The notes: generated by a model from the letters alone, not told the origin. A stretch of 18,675 bases of DNA from Clostridia bacterium (GCA_017481065.1 JAFUPT010000168.1:1-18675); one strand, 5' to 3'. Counted from the first letter of the stretch, positions 5,581-12,760 are shown. A program made the numbers and translations.

Positions 5581-7449
5581 TTACTCCTCCCCGTCTCCCG
5601 CGTGCAGCATGGCGTATACGTTCTCTGCGGCAGCCCTGCTCATGCCGGGCGCGGCGGCGATTTCCTCCACGGAAGCGTTTTTCAGCGCCTCCACGGTGGC
5701 AAAGTGCTTGAGTATGGCCTTCTTGCGCTTTTCGCCGATGCCGGGCACGCCGTCCAGCCGGGAAGAAACGCTGGCCTTGCTCCTGAGCTTCCTGTGGTGG
5801 GTGATGGCAAAGCGGTGCGCCTCGTCGCGCAGCCGCTGGATCAGGTGCAGGGCGTTGGAATGCCGGTCGAGGAAGATCGTCTCATCCGAATAGGGCAGCA
5901 CGATCTCATCAATGCGCTCTGCGAGGCCGAACATGGGAATATCCAGCCCCTGCTGGTGCATGGCGTCCATGGCGTAGGAGAGCTGGCCCTTGCCGCCGTC
6001 GATCAGGATCAGGTCCGGCAGGTCGGAAAATTTGCCGCCTTCAAGGTCGAGCCCGGCCTCCCTGCGCTCCTGAATCTCCCGCAGGCCGTGGCTTAAGCGC
6101 CGGGTCATCACTTCAAAGTGGGAAGCAAAGTCGTTCGGCCCCTGCACGGTCTTGATGCGGTAGATGCGGTACTGGTCCTTCCGGGCAACGCCGTCGATCA
6201 TCACCACCTGGCTGCCCACGCTCAGCGCGCCCTGGGTGTTGGAAATATCAAAGCCCTCGATGCGCCGGGGCACGAAATCCAGCCCCAGCACCTCGGCCAG
6301 CTCCTCGCATGCGCCGATGGTGCGGGCATAGCTGGAGGCCGCCTTCTTGTCCATCTTCTCGGCCTTGTCCCGGGCATTTTTCAGGGCCATGCGGATCAGC
6401 TTCACCTTGTCGCCGCGCATGGGGTTGAACAAATAAACCCGCCGCCCGTCCAGCTCGGTGAGCAATTCTTCGATCACCCGCTTTTCCTTTGGATCGGCGC
6501 TGAGCAAAATTTCATGGGGCGGCAGGTTTTCCGCCGAATAATACTGTAGCATGAACTGGGTAAGCACCTCGCCGGCTTCCTCGTCCCCCGCGCCCTCCAA
6601 GGTGAAGGATTCCGATCCGATCAGCCTGCCGGTGCGGATGTAGAGCATTTCCACCAGCGCGTCCCCGTCGTGGGGCAGCACGGCGATCACGTCCCGGTCG
6701 TCCTGCGCAGTGGAAATGGCCTTCTGCTTCTGCATCACGGCTTCGATGGCGCGTATGCGGTCGCGGTAGAGGGCGGCGCGCTCGTAATTCATCTGGAGGG
6801 AGGCCTCCTTCATCCGCGCCGTCAGTTCATCAATCACCGGGCCATATTTGCCGCCCAGGAAATCGACCACCTTCTGCATAACCGCCTTGTATTCCGCGCT
6901 CTGCACCTTGCCCGCGCAGGGCGCCATGCACTGGCCGATCTGGTAATACATGCAGGGCCGCCGGGGCTTATCGGGGTTGATCGCCCAATTGCAGCTGCGT
7001 ATGGGAAACACATTGCGCACCACATCCAGCACCTCCCGCACCACCGTCGCGCCCTGGAAGGGGCCGAAATACTTCGCGCCGTCCTTCGCCTGCTTGCGCA
7101 CCAATTCCGGCTTCGGGAAATCCGCCTTCATGTCGATGCGGATGTAGGGGTAATGCTTGTCATCCTTTAAGAGGATGTTGTAGTGCGGCCGGTGCATCTT
7201 GATCAGATTGCACTCCAGCGTCAAAGCCTCCATCTCGCCGTCCACCAACATGATGTCGAAGTCATCCACCTTCTCCACCATCGCCTTCACCTTCGGCGTG
7301 TGGCTCCGCGAGGCATGAAAATACTGCGAAACCCTGTTTTTCAGGTTTTTCGCCTTGCCTACATATATGATCTTCCCGCCGGATTTCATCAGGTAACACC
7401 CCGGCGAATCGGGAAGGTTATGCAGTTTCCATTCGAGTTCGGGATTCAC
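5581..7449 (-). CDS. uvrC: Excinuclease ABC subunit C
   Basis: A 622-residue nuclease subunit of UvrABC nucleotide excision repair, making the incisions on both sides of a lesion after UvrB loading. Domains in order: GIY-YIG nuclease (about 14-92), a cysteine cluster C153, C166, C174, C178 matching the known UvrC iron-sulfur ligands, the UvrB-binding UVR segment (about 206-241), the RNase H-like second nuclease (D401 in GFDISN, D484 in LIDGGKGQ, H545), and C-terminal helix-hairpin-helix motifs (about 565-615). The chosen start is GTG at 7449, which fits the family N-terminus and has AAAGGA about ten bases upstream. The frame is open to 7545, but the extra 32 codons translate repeat sequence. 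Repeats flank both ends. Confidence 0.94.
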   Translation of the reverse strand: MNPELEWKLHNLPDSPGCYLMKSGGKIIYVGKAKNLKNRVSQYFHASRSHTPKVKAMVEKVDDFDIMLVDGEMEALTLECNLIKMHRPHYNILLKDDKHYPYIRIDMKADFPKPELVRKQAKDGAKYFGPFQGATVVREVLDVVRNVFPIRSCNWAINPDKPRRPCMYYQIGQCMAPCAGKVQSAEYKAVMQKVVDFLGGKYGPVIDELTARMKEASLQMNYERAALYRDRIRAIEAVMQKQKAISTAQDDRDVIAVLPHDGDALVEMLYIRTGRLIGSESFTLEGAGDEEAGEVLTQFMLQYYSAENLPPHEILLSADPKEKRVIEELLTELDGRRVYLFNPMRGDKVKLIRMALKNARDKAEKMDKKAASSYARTIGACEELAEVLGLDFVPRRIEGFDISNTQGALSVGSQVVMIDGVARKDQYRIYRIKTVQGPNDFASHFEVMTRRLSHGLREIQERREAGLDLEGGKFSDLPDLILIDGGKGQLSYAMDAMHQQGLDIPMFGLAERIDEIVLPYSDETIFLDRHSNALHLIQRLRDEAHRFAITHHRKLRSKASVSSRLDGVPGIGEKRKKAILKHFATVEALKNASVEEIAAAPGMSRAAAENVYAMLHAGDGEE

Positions 7450-7480
7450 GGGAGTTTTTTCCTTTCTGGGGGGAATGCTT

Positions 7481-7623
7481 AGGCTCCCCTGTGCAAAGTC
7501 GGCTGCCCCTCTGCGTTGCAGAGTCGCAGCTACGCGGCGGCACATCCAGTGTGCTCGCCGCTAGTCGGCCCTTGGCCTCCCTCCCTAGGGGAGCTGTCAG
7601 CCGGAGACTGACTGAGGGGTTGT
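7481..7623 (+). repeat. GGCTCCCC repeat, copy B, with about 70 bp of other structured sequence inside
   Basis: The left half (7481-7496) matches copy A up to the first loop. A structured block bounded by the 7-bp direct repeat AGTCGGC (7497-7503 and 7563-7569) interrupts it; then a second unit runs from about 7573 to GAGGGGTTGT at 7614-7623. The inner block holds CTCTGC/GCAGAG (7509-7514, 7518-7523) and GCACA/TGTGC (7540-7544, 7550-7554), and starts with the same GTCGGCTGCCCC frame seen inverted at 3636-3647. The last base overlaps the stop codon of the DUF559 gene. Confidence 0.65.
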
Positions 7624-7982
7624 CAACCCAGCAATCGATTTATTTCCATATCAATATAATTGCAAACTGCCTCAAAATTGCGCATCACATCAATATTGGC
7701 GATCCGCAGCACTGCAATGCCATATTCCGCCAGAAATGCTGTTCTTTCCGCATCGCTTGCCAGTCCGGCTTCTTCGTAGTGCTGGGAACCGTCCAGTTCA
7801 ACAACCAACTTTGCTTCTGCGCAGTAAAAATCTGCAATGTACTTGCCCAGCACCTTCTGGCGGACAAATTTAAGGGGATGTTGCCGCAGGAAATCATACC
7901 AGAGATGGCGTTCTTCCTTGGTCATATTCCGGCGCAGGGCTTTTGCGGCGGATACAAGATTATGGTTATGCTTGCGCTGCAT
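7623..7982 (-). CDS. DUF559-family endonuclease-like protein
   Basis: A 119-residue protein of the DUF559 type, related to the very-short-patch-repair and PD-(D/E)XK nuclease fold. Visible features are the HPLKFVRQKVLGKYIADFYC segment (D51) and VELDGSQH (E62, D64, H68), the usual acidic core, and a C-terminal VLRI...DV strand. No substrate is known for this family. ATG at 7982 is chosen because it starts at the family N-terminus; the upstream open frame to 8195 is repeat sequence. The ribosome binding site AGAAAGAG is modest. The gene lies alone between uvrC and the PBP gene with inverted GGCTCCCC repeats on both sides; the downstream repeat shares a base with the TGA stop. That placement suggests it travels with, or acts on, the repeats, but this is inference. 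Confidence 0.8.
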   Translation of the reverse strand: MQRKHNHNLVSAAKALRRNMTKEERHLWYDFLRQHPLKFVRQKVLGKYIADFYCAEAKLVVELDGSQHYEEAGLASDAERTAFLAEYGIAVLRIANIDVMRNFEAVCNYIDMEINRLLG

Positions 7983-8011
7983 GGTTTTCTCTTTCTGGAA
8001 TGGTTTGGAAT

Positions 8012-8059
8012 ACAACCCCTCAGGCCCTTCGGGCCAGCTCCCCTTGCACAGGGGAGCCT
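8012..8059 (-). repeat. GGCTCCCC repeat, copy C, inverted
   Basis: The reverse complement matches copy A over its whole 48 bp with only a base or two changed, including the GGCCC-GAA-GGGCC hairpin. With copy B it flanks the DUF559 gene, the GAGGGGTTGT ends facing inwards. It begins 29 nt upstream of the DUF559 start. Confidence 0.75.
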
Positions 8060-8068
8060 TTTGGGGAA

Positions 8069-8169
8069 CGCTGCTTGGCAGCGCAGAAATATTTTCTACG
8101 ACGCGAAGCGTCGTTTCTGCCGGGTCCAGGGGGCGGCTCGCCCCCTGGCGGGGTCTGGGGCAGCGCCCC
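8069..8169 (-). repeat. Gene-end repeat composite after the PBP gene
   Basis: Read with the PBP gene, 22 nt after its stop: GGGGC (8157-8161) / GCCCC (8165-8169), loop AGC on plus; CCAGGGGGCG (8126-8135) / CGCCCCCTGG (8139-8148); then ACGACGC (8098-8104) / GCGTCGT (8108-8114) with loop GAA. A further hairpin CGCTGC/GCAGCG lies at 8069-8083. The order matches the composite after uvrC, but the AAAT-G-ATTT centre of the middle palindrome is replaced by another complementary sequence. Confidence 0.7.
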
Positions 8170-8191
8170 GGCCGTATTCTTCCAGCGTGCC

Positions 8192-9601
8192 TCACCCCAT
8201 CCGGTCAATCGCCAGCTCCATCGCCACGGAGGCCAGCCGGGAAGCCATATCGCTGCCTGCGCCGCCCTCCTCGATCACTACCGAGATGGCGTAGGGGTGC
8301 TCGTCGCTGTAAATAAAGCCGGTGTACCATGCGTTGGTGGCCTTGGTCTTGTCGTCGCTGGTTTCGGCGGAGCCGGTCTTGCCGCAGATGGTGTAGCCCT
8401 GCACCGCCGCCTTCGTGGCCGTGCCGGATTCCACGGTTTCATACATGTATTCGGCAATGGTGCGCGCAGTGCTTGCGCTCATCACCTGCCGGTATAGCTT
8501 CGGCTCGCCGCGGCGGGTCACCTGCCCCAGCGCGGTGGTGATCTTTTCCACCAGGTAGGGCTGCATCATGCTTCCGCCATTGGCAACCGCGCCGGAAATC
8601 ATGGCCATGTGCAGGGGCGTTACCAATACCTCGCCCTGGCCGATGCCCGCCCATACCAGCCCGTTCATGCTGCGCGTATCCTCCGGGAAGGCGGAATTGT
8701 AGATCGTGAAATCGCCGAATTTGAAGTTCTCATTGAAGCCAAACTTCTCGGCAGTGGCGCGCAGCCGCTCCTCGCCCAGCTGGTAGGCCAGCTTGCCGAA
8801 GGTCACGTTGCAGCTCTTCGTAAAGGCCCTTTTCAGGTTCAGGTCGCCGTGGGCCACGTTGCCGCTCATGCAAACGATGCTGCCGCCCTCATATTCCCAG
8901 GTGTTGGAGCAGGTGAAGGCCTGGTTCAGCACGTTCGGATCCGCCTCGAGGGCGCTCGCCAGGGTCACGATCTTGAATACCGATCCCGGGGTGTAGAGGC
9001 CCTGCAGGCAGCGGTTCAGGTAAGCCGTGTCGGTTACGCCCTCCGCATCCGAACCGGAAGGATTCGCCGGATCGTAATTCGGCATGGAAACCATGGCGAG
9101 GATTTCGCCGGTCTTGTAATTGAGTATGCACACCGCGCCGTCGTAGCCCTCCGGGAAAGCGGAGGCGATGGACGCCTGCAGCGGCGCATCGATGGTAATC
9201 TGCACGCTGGAGCCCATATGGCTGACGTCGTTGAAAAGTTCGCTCAGCCGGTCGGTCAGCGAAGTGGAAAGGTCCAAAAGGGTGGAGGAAAAGAAGCTCT
9301 CCACGCCGGTGCCGCTCATGCCTGCGGTGTCGCCCACGGTCTGGGAAAGCGCCCGCCGGGCGGCGCTGTTTTCAAGGTAGATGCGCTCTCCATCGCTTCC
9401 GGTTGTGGCCAGCACCACGCCGTCCCGGTCGGTGATATCGCCCCGGGCGGAGCTGGAGCGCGCCAGCCGGGGATTGTAGGCCGTGGAAGCCCAGTTGTCG
9501 CCCTGGCGGAACGCAGTAATTCCAAACCATACGCCCGCGCCGATGAACAATACCACGATCAGCAGGCCCACCACACGCATGTTCTTGCGCAGCTCCTTCA
9601 C
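8192..9601 (-). CDS. Class B penicillin-binding protein (PbpA/FtsI-type transpeptidase)
   Basis: A 469-residue membrane-anchored D,D-transpeptidase that crosslinks peptidoglycan outside the membrane. An N-terminal membrane helix (about 8-30) is followed by a short non-catalytic domain and the transpeptidase domain with S207-x-x-K210 (TPGSVFK), S263-C-N265 and K408-T-G. The short N-terminal region resembles actinobacterial PbpA more than a full FtsI. The GTG start overlaps the upstream SEDS gene stop by four bases (GTGA), with GGAGGT seven bases before it, so the two are probably translationally coupled and should work as a SEDS-PBP polymerase/crosslinker pair. Whether it serves elongation, division or sporulation is not visible. 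Confidence 0.92.
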   Translation of the reverse strand: MKELRKNMRVVGLLIVVLFIGAGVWFGITAFRQGDNWASTAYNPRLARSSSARGDITDRDGVVLATTGSDGERIYLENSAARRALSQTVGDTAGMSGTGVESFFSSTLLDLSTSLTDRLSELFNDVSHMGSSVQITIDAPLQASIASAFPEGYDGAVCILNYKTGEILAMVSMPNYDPANPSGSDAEGVTDTAYLNRCLQGLYTPGSVFKIVTLASALEADPNVLNQAFTCSNTWEYEGGSIVCMSGNVAHGDLNLKRAFTKSCNVTFGKLAYQLGEERLRATAEKFGFNENFKFGDFTIYNSAFPEDTRSMNGLVWAGIGQGEVLVTPLHMAMISGAVANGGSMMQPYLVEKITTALGQVTRRGEPKLYRQVMSASTARTIAEYMYETVESGTATKAAVQGYTICGKTGSAETSDDKTKATNAWYTGFIYSDEHPYAISVVIEEGGAGSDMASRLASVAMELAIDRMG

Positions 9602-10908
9602 AGGCCCACCTCCTCGCGCAGGGCGATTTTATCGATATCCCGGGCCTCGTCCTCTGCATTCATGCTGGAAATGCCCAGCAGCATGCCCATCGAAAAGAAA
9701 TTGCTCACCAGAGAAGATCCGCCGTAGCTCACCAGCGGCAGGGTAACGCCCGTCAGCGGCAGCAGCTTCGTATTGCCGCCGATGATCAGAAGCGCCTGCA
9801 GGCCGAGGATCGCCACGAGGCCAAAGGCCGTCAGCGAATGGAAGCTCGTGCGGGCGTTCATCGCCACGATCAGCCCGCGCATAATGATCAGCACATACAC
9901 CGCCATCAGCCCGAGGGAGAAAATCAGCCCGAATTCCTCGGCAATGGAGGTGAAGATAAAATCATTGTGGTACATCGGCACGCTCGTGGGCATGCCCAGC
10001 CCCAGGCCCATGCCGAACAGGCCGCCCGATCCGATGGCCGCCAGCGCGCGCACGATCTGGTAGCCCGTATCCAGCGGATCGCTCCACGGGTTCTGCCATA
10101 TCGATACTCGGTCCTGCACATAGGGAAATGCGTTGTAGGCGATCACCGCCGCCCCTGCGCCCATGCCCAGGCCAGCGATGCTCAGAAGCGCATTGCTGCT
10201 GGCCGCGTAATACATCAGCACGGTCGTAAGGAAATACAAAAGCAGCGCGCCCAGGTCACGCTCGGTGAGCAAAATTCCACAGCAGAGCGCCGCGAAGGCG
10301 ATGTAGGGCAGGCACTTTGCGAACCGTGCCCGGTTGCAGAAGCCCGCCGCCAAAATAACGATCAGCACCGGCTTCATAAATTCGCTGGGCTGCAGCGAAA
10401 AATAGGGGTTTTCCTCCGGGCCGATGGAAATCCAGTTCCTCGCGCCGTTGTTCCAGCTGCCGATCACCCACGGGCTCAGCAGCGCCAGTATGCACAAAAT
10501 GGCCAGCAGCGGCAACCGCTTCTTCCAGTTGGAGAGCCCGCGGATGATGCCCGCGCCCATGAACATCGCCACCAGGCCCGCCACCGAATAAATTGCCTGC
10601 GTGCGGGGCGTTACTTCTGATTTTGCCACATCTGATAATGTAATTATGCCGATGGAGCATAAAAGCAGCACCAATATCAGTATCGCCCTGTCCACCGGCC
10701 AGATCTTTCCCATCAGGTTCGTCACGATGATCGTGCCCAGCGGCAGCGCCGCCGCCAATATCAGCGGCTGCCAGCTCGCCGTCTCCGGCTTCAGCGCGAT
10801 CAGCAGCATCGCAAGCAGCTCAAATACAGCCACCGCCGTCAGCAGCAGCCGCGTGTTCGAGCGCATCAGCGCCCTGCGCATCTTCTCAATCTTGCGCTGG
10901 GTTCGCAT
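9598..10908 (-). CDS. FtsW/RodA/SpoVE-family (SEDS) peptidoglycan glycosyltransferase
   Basis: A 436-residue polytopic membrane protein expected to polymerise lipid II into glycan strands. Family features include the GARNWISIGP and LQPSEFMKP segments, the glycine-rich IGSGGLFGMGLGLG stretch followed by HNDFIFTSIAEEFG, and a late GGSSLVSN segment. ATG at 10908 has AAAGGAG nine bases upstream; the preceding 13 codons of open frame are leader. It forms a two-gene unit with the class B PBP. Pairing with a PbpA-like PBP and a nearby FHA protein suggests a RodA-like role, as in actinobacteria, but FtsW or SpoVE roles are possible. No promoter is obvious in the repeat-rich 333-bp region upstream. 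Confidence 0.92.
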   Translation of the reverse strand: MRTQRKIEKMRRALMRSNTRLLLTAVAVFELLAMLLIALKPETASWQPLILAAALPLGTIIVTNLMGKIWPVDRAILILVLLLCSIGIITLSDVAKSEVTPRTQAIYSVAGLVAMFMGAGIIRGLSNWKKRLPLLAILCILALLSPWVIGSWNNGARNWISIGPEENPYFSLQPSEFMKPVLIVILAAGFCNRARFAKCLPYIAFAALCCGILLTERDLGALLLYFLTTVLMYYAASSNALLSIAGLGMGAGAAVIAYNAFPYVQDRVSIWQNPWSDPLDTGYQIVRALAAIGSGGLFGMGLGLGMPTSVPMYHNDFIFTSIAEEFGLIFSLGLMAVYVLIIMRGLIVAMNARTSFHSLTAFGLVAILGLQALLIIGGNTKLLPLTGVTLPLVSYGGSSLVSNFFSMGMLLGISSMNAEDEARDIDKIALREEVGL

Positions 10909-10954
10909 GGGGGAATACTCCTTTCTGGGGGGAACGGTGGGGGACACGGGGGCT

Positions 10955-11008
10955 GCGTCAGGGACGCTGCCCCTGAAACCCCAGTAAGCGCACTTCGTGC
11001 GCTGGGGG
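10955..11008. repeat. Repeat module: GACGCTG hairpin, GAAACCCC, GCGCAC-TTC-GTGCGC hairpin
   Basis: Near copy of 5239-5294. CAGGGAC (10959-10965) pairs with GCCCCTG (10969-10975) around GCT, with one A/C mismatch that becomes G-U in minus-strand RNA. Then GAAACCCCAG and AGCGCAC (10987-10993) with GTGCGCT (10997-11003). It is the first block of the 10909-11241 spacer. Confidence 0.65.
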
Positions 11009-11020
11009 AAGGAAATGGAA

Positions 11021-11124
11021 GGGGCTGAGGGGTTGTTCTTCCCTGCGGCGGGATGAGGGCATCCCGCCCTACGATTCTGCTTCTATTTAAGGAATTCCGT
11101 AGGGCGGCTTGCCCACAAGCCGCC
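11021..11124. repeat. Truncated GGGGTTGT repeat and an inverted pair of CCTACG hairpins
   Basis: 11021-11036 keeps only the last bases of the GGCTCCCC repeat (GAGGGGTTGT). GGCGGGATG (11047-11055) / CATCCCGCC (11060-11068) with CTACGATTC repeats 5374-5403. GGCGGCTTG (11103-11111) / CAAGCCGCC (11116-11124) is the same type inverted, with its CGTAGG on the left. Confidence 0.65.
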
Positions 11125-11136
11125 GTTTATCTTTCT

Positions 11137-11216
11137 GCAACGCGAAGCGTTGCTTACAGAGGGGTCCAGGGGAAATCATTTCCCCCGGCAGGGGTTCTCA
11201 GGGGACAGCGTCCCCT
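11137..11216 (-). repeat. Gene-end repeat composite after nudC
   Basis: Read with nudC, 25 nt after its stop: AGGGGAC (11200-11206) / GTCCCCT (11210-11216), loop AGC on plus; GGGGAAAT (11169-11176) / ATTTCCCC (11178-11185) around one C; then GCAACGC (11137-11143) / GCGTTGC (11147-11153), loop GAA. Same order and orientation as after uvrC and the PBP gene. No T tract follows. Confidence 0.7.
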
Positions 11217-11241
11217 AAGCGTTCCCCAGCGCCTCACCCGT

Positions 11242-12075
11242 TTATCTCGGATACCTGTCCTCAATAAACGCCCGGATCATATCGTTGGTCAGGCTCACAT
11301 CGTCGGCGGGAATATCCATTTCCTCCCGGGAATACCAGCCTGCGAGGCTCAGCTCCTCCCGGTCCATGGTGATCTCGGCGGAGCCGTCCAGGTCGGCAAA
11401 GTAGCCCAGCAGCAAATCGGCGTCGATGCCCCAGGGCTGGGTGTTCCAGTAGCGTATGTTCTTCACATGCACGCCCGCCTCCTCGAAAACCTCGCGGCGC
11501 ACGGTGTCCTCGGCGGTTTCGCCGATCTCGGTAAAGCCGGCAATGAGGGCATAGCTCTTGGTGGCGCGATTGGAATAGCGGGTGAGCAGTATCTTATCCC
11601 CGTTGATCACGCCCACGATCACCGCCGGGCAGATCTTCGGGAAAATCATGTTGCCGCAGCTGGGGCATTTCAGCATGCGCAGCTTCTTGTCGTGCGCGGT
11701 AAAACCGCCGCAGCGGCCGCAGTAGCGGTTGTCCCGGTACCAGATGTAAAGATGCCATGCGGTCATCTCGGCATAAACCGTGTGCTTGGGATGCAGCTTC
11801 CTATGGGAGCGCACGTTGTCAAAGCCGTAGCCCTCCGGCAGCGGGAAATCCTCCCGCAGCTCCGCGAGGAAAAATGCCCGGCTGTCCAGGGAAAACAGAT
11901 ATACGCTTTTGACGATTCCTTCCGCCAAAAGTTCCCGGCTGGGCAGGTGAACATCGTCCCCCAGCCGCATCACCAGCACATCCTGGCCCCGGAACACGCA
12001 AATCTTATCCTCAGGGCTGGGCTCCTGCGCATGATATTGGTTGTAAAGATGCCGCGGTGCAATTTCCTGTATCAT
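11242..12075 (-). CDS. nudC: NAD(+) diphosphatase NudC (Nudix hydrolase with zinc ribbon)
   Basis: A 277-residue Nudix enzyme expected to split NAD(H) into NMN(H) and AMP; NudC enzymes also remove NAD caps from RNA 5' ends. A zinc ribbon (C119, C122, C137, C140) precedes a complete Nudix box (G180, E186, R194-E195, E198-E199, G201). After the box is NTQPWGID (211-218), where the NudC signature is usually SQPWPFP followed by S; only the QPW core remains, so specificity could differ. The ATG at 12075 is one base after the stop of the FHA gene (TAA-T-ATG), implying cotranscription and coupling. A repeat composite follows the stop. Confidence 0.88.
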   Translation of the reverse strand: MIQEIAPRHLYNQYHAQEPSPEDKICVFRGQDVLVMRLGDDVHLPSRELLAEGIVKSVYLFSLDSRAFFLAELREDFPLPEGYGFDNVRSHRKLHPKHTVYAEMTAWHLYIWYRDNRYCGRCGGFTAHDKKLRMLKCPSCGNMIFPKICPAVIVGVINGDKILLTRYSNRATKSYALIAGFTEIGETAEDTVRREVFEEAGVHVKNIRYWNTQPWGIDADLLLGYFADLDGSAEITMDREELSLAGWYSREEMDIPADDVSLTNDMIRAFIEDRYPR

Positions 12076-12076
12076 A

Positions 12077-12724
12077 TTAATCTACCTCATCATATTCATC
12101 ATCGTAGTCATATTCATCGGGATTTAAGCAGCTCGCCGGGTTGGAGAAGAACAGATCATCCGGGTCGTTTCCGTTTACGGGCGGCGCGTCAAAGATGCTG
12201 TCGTCCATCTCCATTTCTTCCCCTTCATTGTGCCGCCTGCGCAGCACCCGCCGGGAAATCTCCTCGGGAGCCGCGTCTGCGCCGGTGAGTACCAGCATCA
12301 GGTCCACCCGGCCGATGCGCATCTCCCCGCCGTCCCTGATCGTGGTTTCCCGCACCCACCGGCCATCCACGCCCAGCCGGGCGTTGGCGTGGCCGCGGAT
12401 GAACAGCCCCTCGTCCGTCATCATGTAGTAGGCGTGCCGCCGGCGTATGCTGCTGTGGCGCACCCGTATATCCGCGCCCTTGCCGCTGCCCAGCGTGCCT
12501 TCCAAAGTTACCGGGTATCGCATGCCCGGCCGCGCCTTTTCCCCGCCGTTGATCACCAGCATTTCGCCGATGATGCCCGTCTCCGGGGATAGCCTGCGCA
12601 GCTTCTTCGCCCGCGCGCTGTCCACCGCCGTGAGCCGCCATGCCCGCAGCACAATCAGTATCATCAGCCCTGCGAATACATACCGCATCGCCAGGGCCAG
12701 TATTTCATATGCATTTGCCGACAC
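12077..12724 (-). CDS. FHA-domain membrane protein
   Basis: A 215-residue protein with one N-terminal membrane helix (about 6-27), an FHA domain (about 52-147) and a highly acidic C-terminus rich in Asp, Glu and Tyr. FHA domains bind phosphothreonine. Here the usual Gly-Arg of the first loop is Gly-Ser (79-80) and the Ser of the SRRHA motif is Arg (IRRRHA, 93-98); His97 and an Asn near 114 remain. The helix-plus-FHA build and its place upstream of SEDS and PBP genes resemble actinobacterial FhaB/FipA. GTG at 12724 is used, with AAAGGAG upstream and a promoter further upstream. Binding competence and partner kinase are unknown; no Ser/Thr kinase is in the window. Confidence 0.8.
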   Translation of the reverse strand: MSANAYEILALAMRYVFAGLMILIVLRAWRLTAVDSARAKKLRRLSPETGIIGEMLVINGGEKARPGMRYPVTLEGTLGSGKGADIRVRHSSIRRRHAYYMMTDEGLFIRGHANARLGVDGRWVRETTIRDGGEMRIGRVDLMLVLTGADAAPEEISRRVLRRRHNEGEEMEMDDSIFDAPPVNGNDPDDLFFSNPASCLNPDEYDYDDEYDEVD

Positions 12725-12760
12725 GCCGCCTCACTCCTTTCGGCTATCATTCCATTCTCT

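Noticed and set aside
7450..7545. 32-codon extension of uvrC
   Set aside because: It encodes part of repeat copy B; the GIY-YIG N-terminus and ribosome binding site support GTG at 7449.
7481..8170. Complete insertion sequence around DUF559
   Set aside because: No transposase is present, the flanking inverted repeats also occur alone elsewhere, and no target-site duplication was seen outside them.
7983..8195. 71-codon N-terminal extension of the DUF559 gene
   Set aside because: It is entirely repeat sequence; ATG at 7982 matches the usual DUF559 N-terminus.
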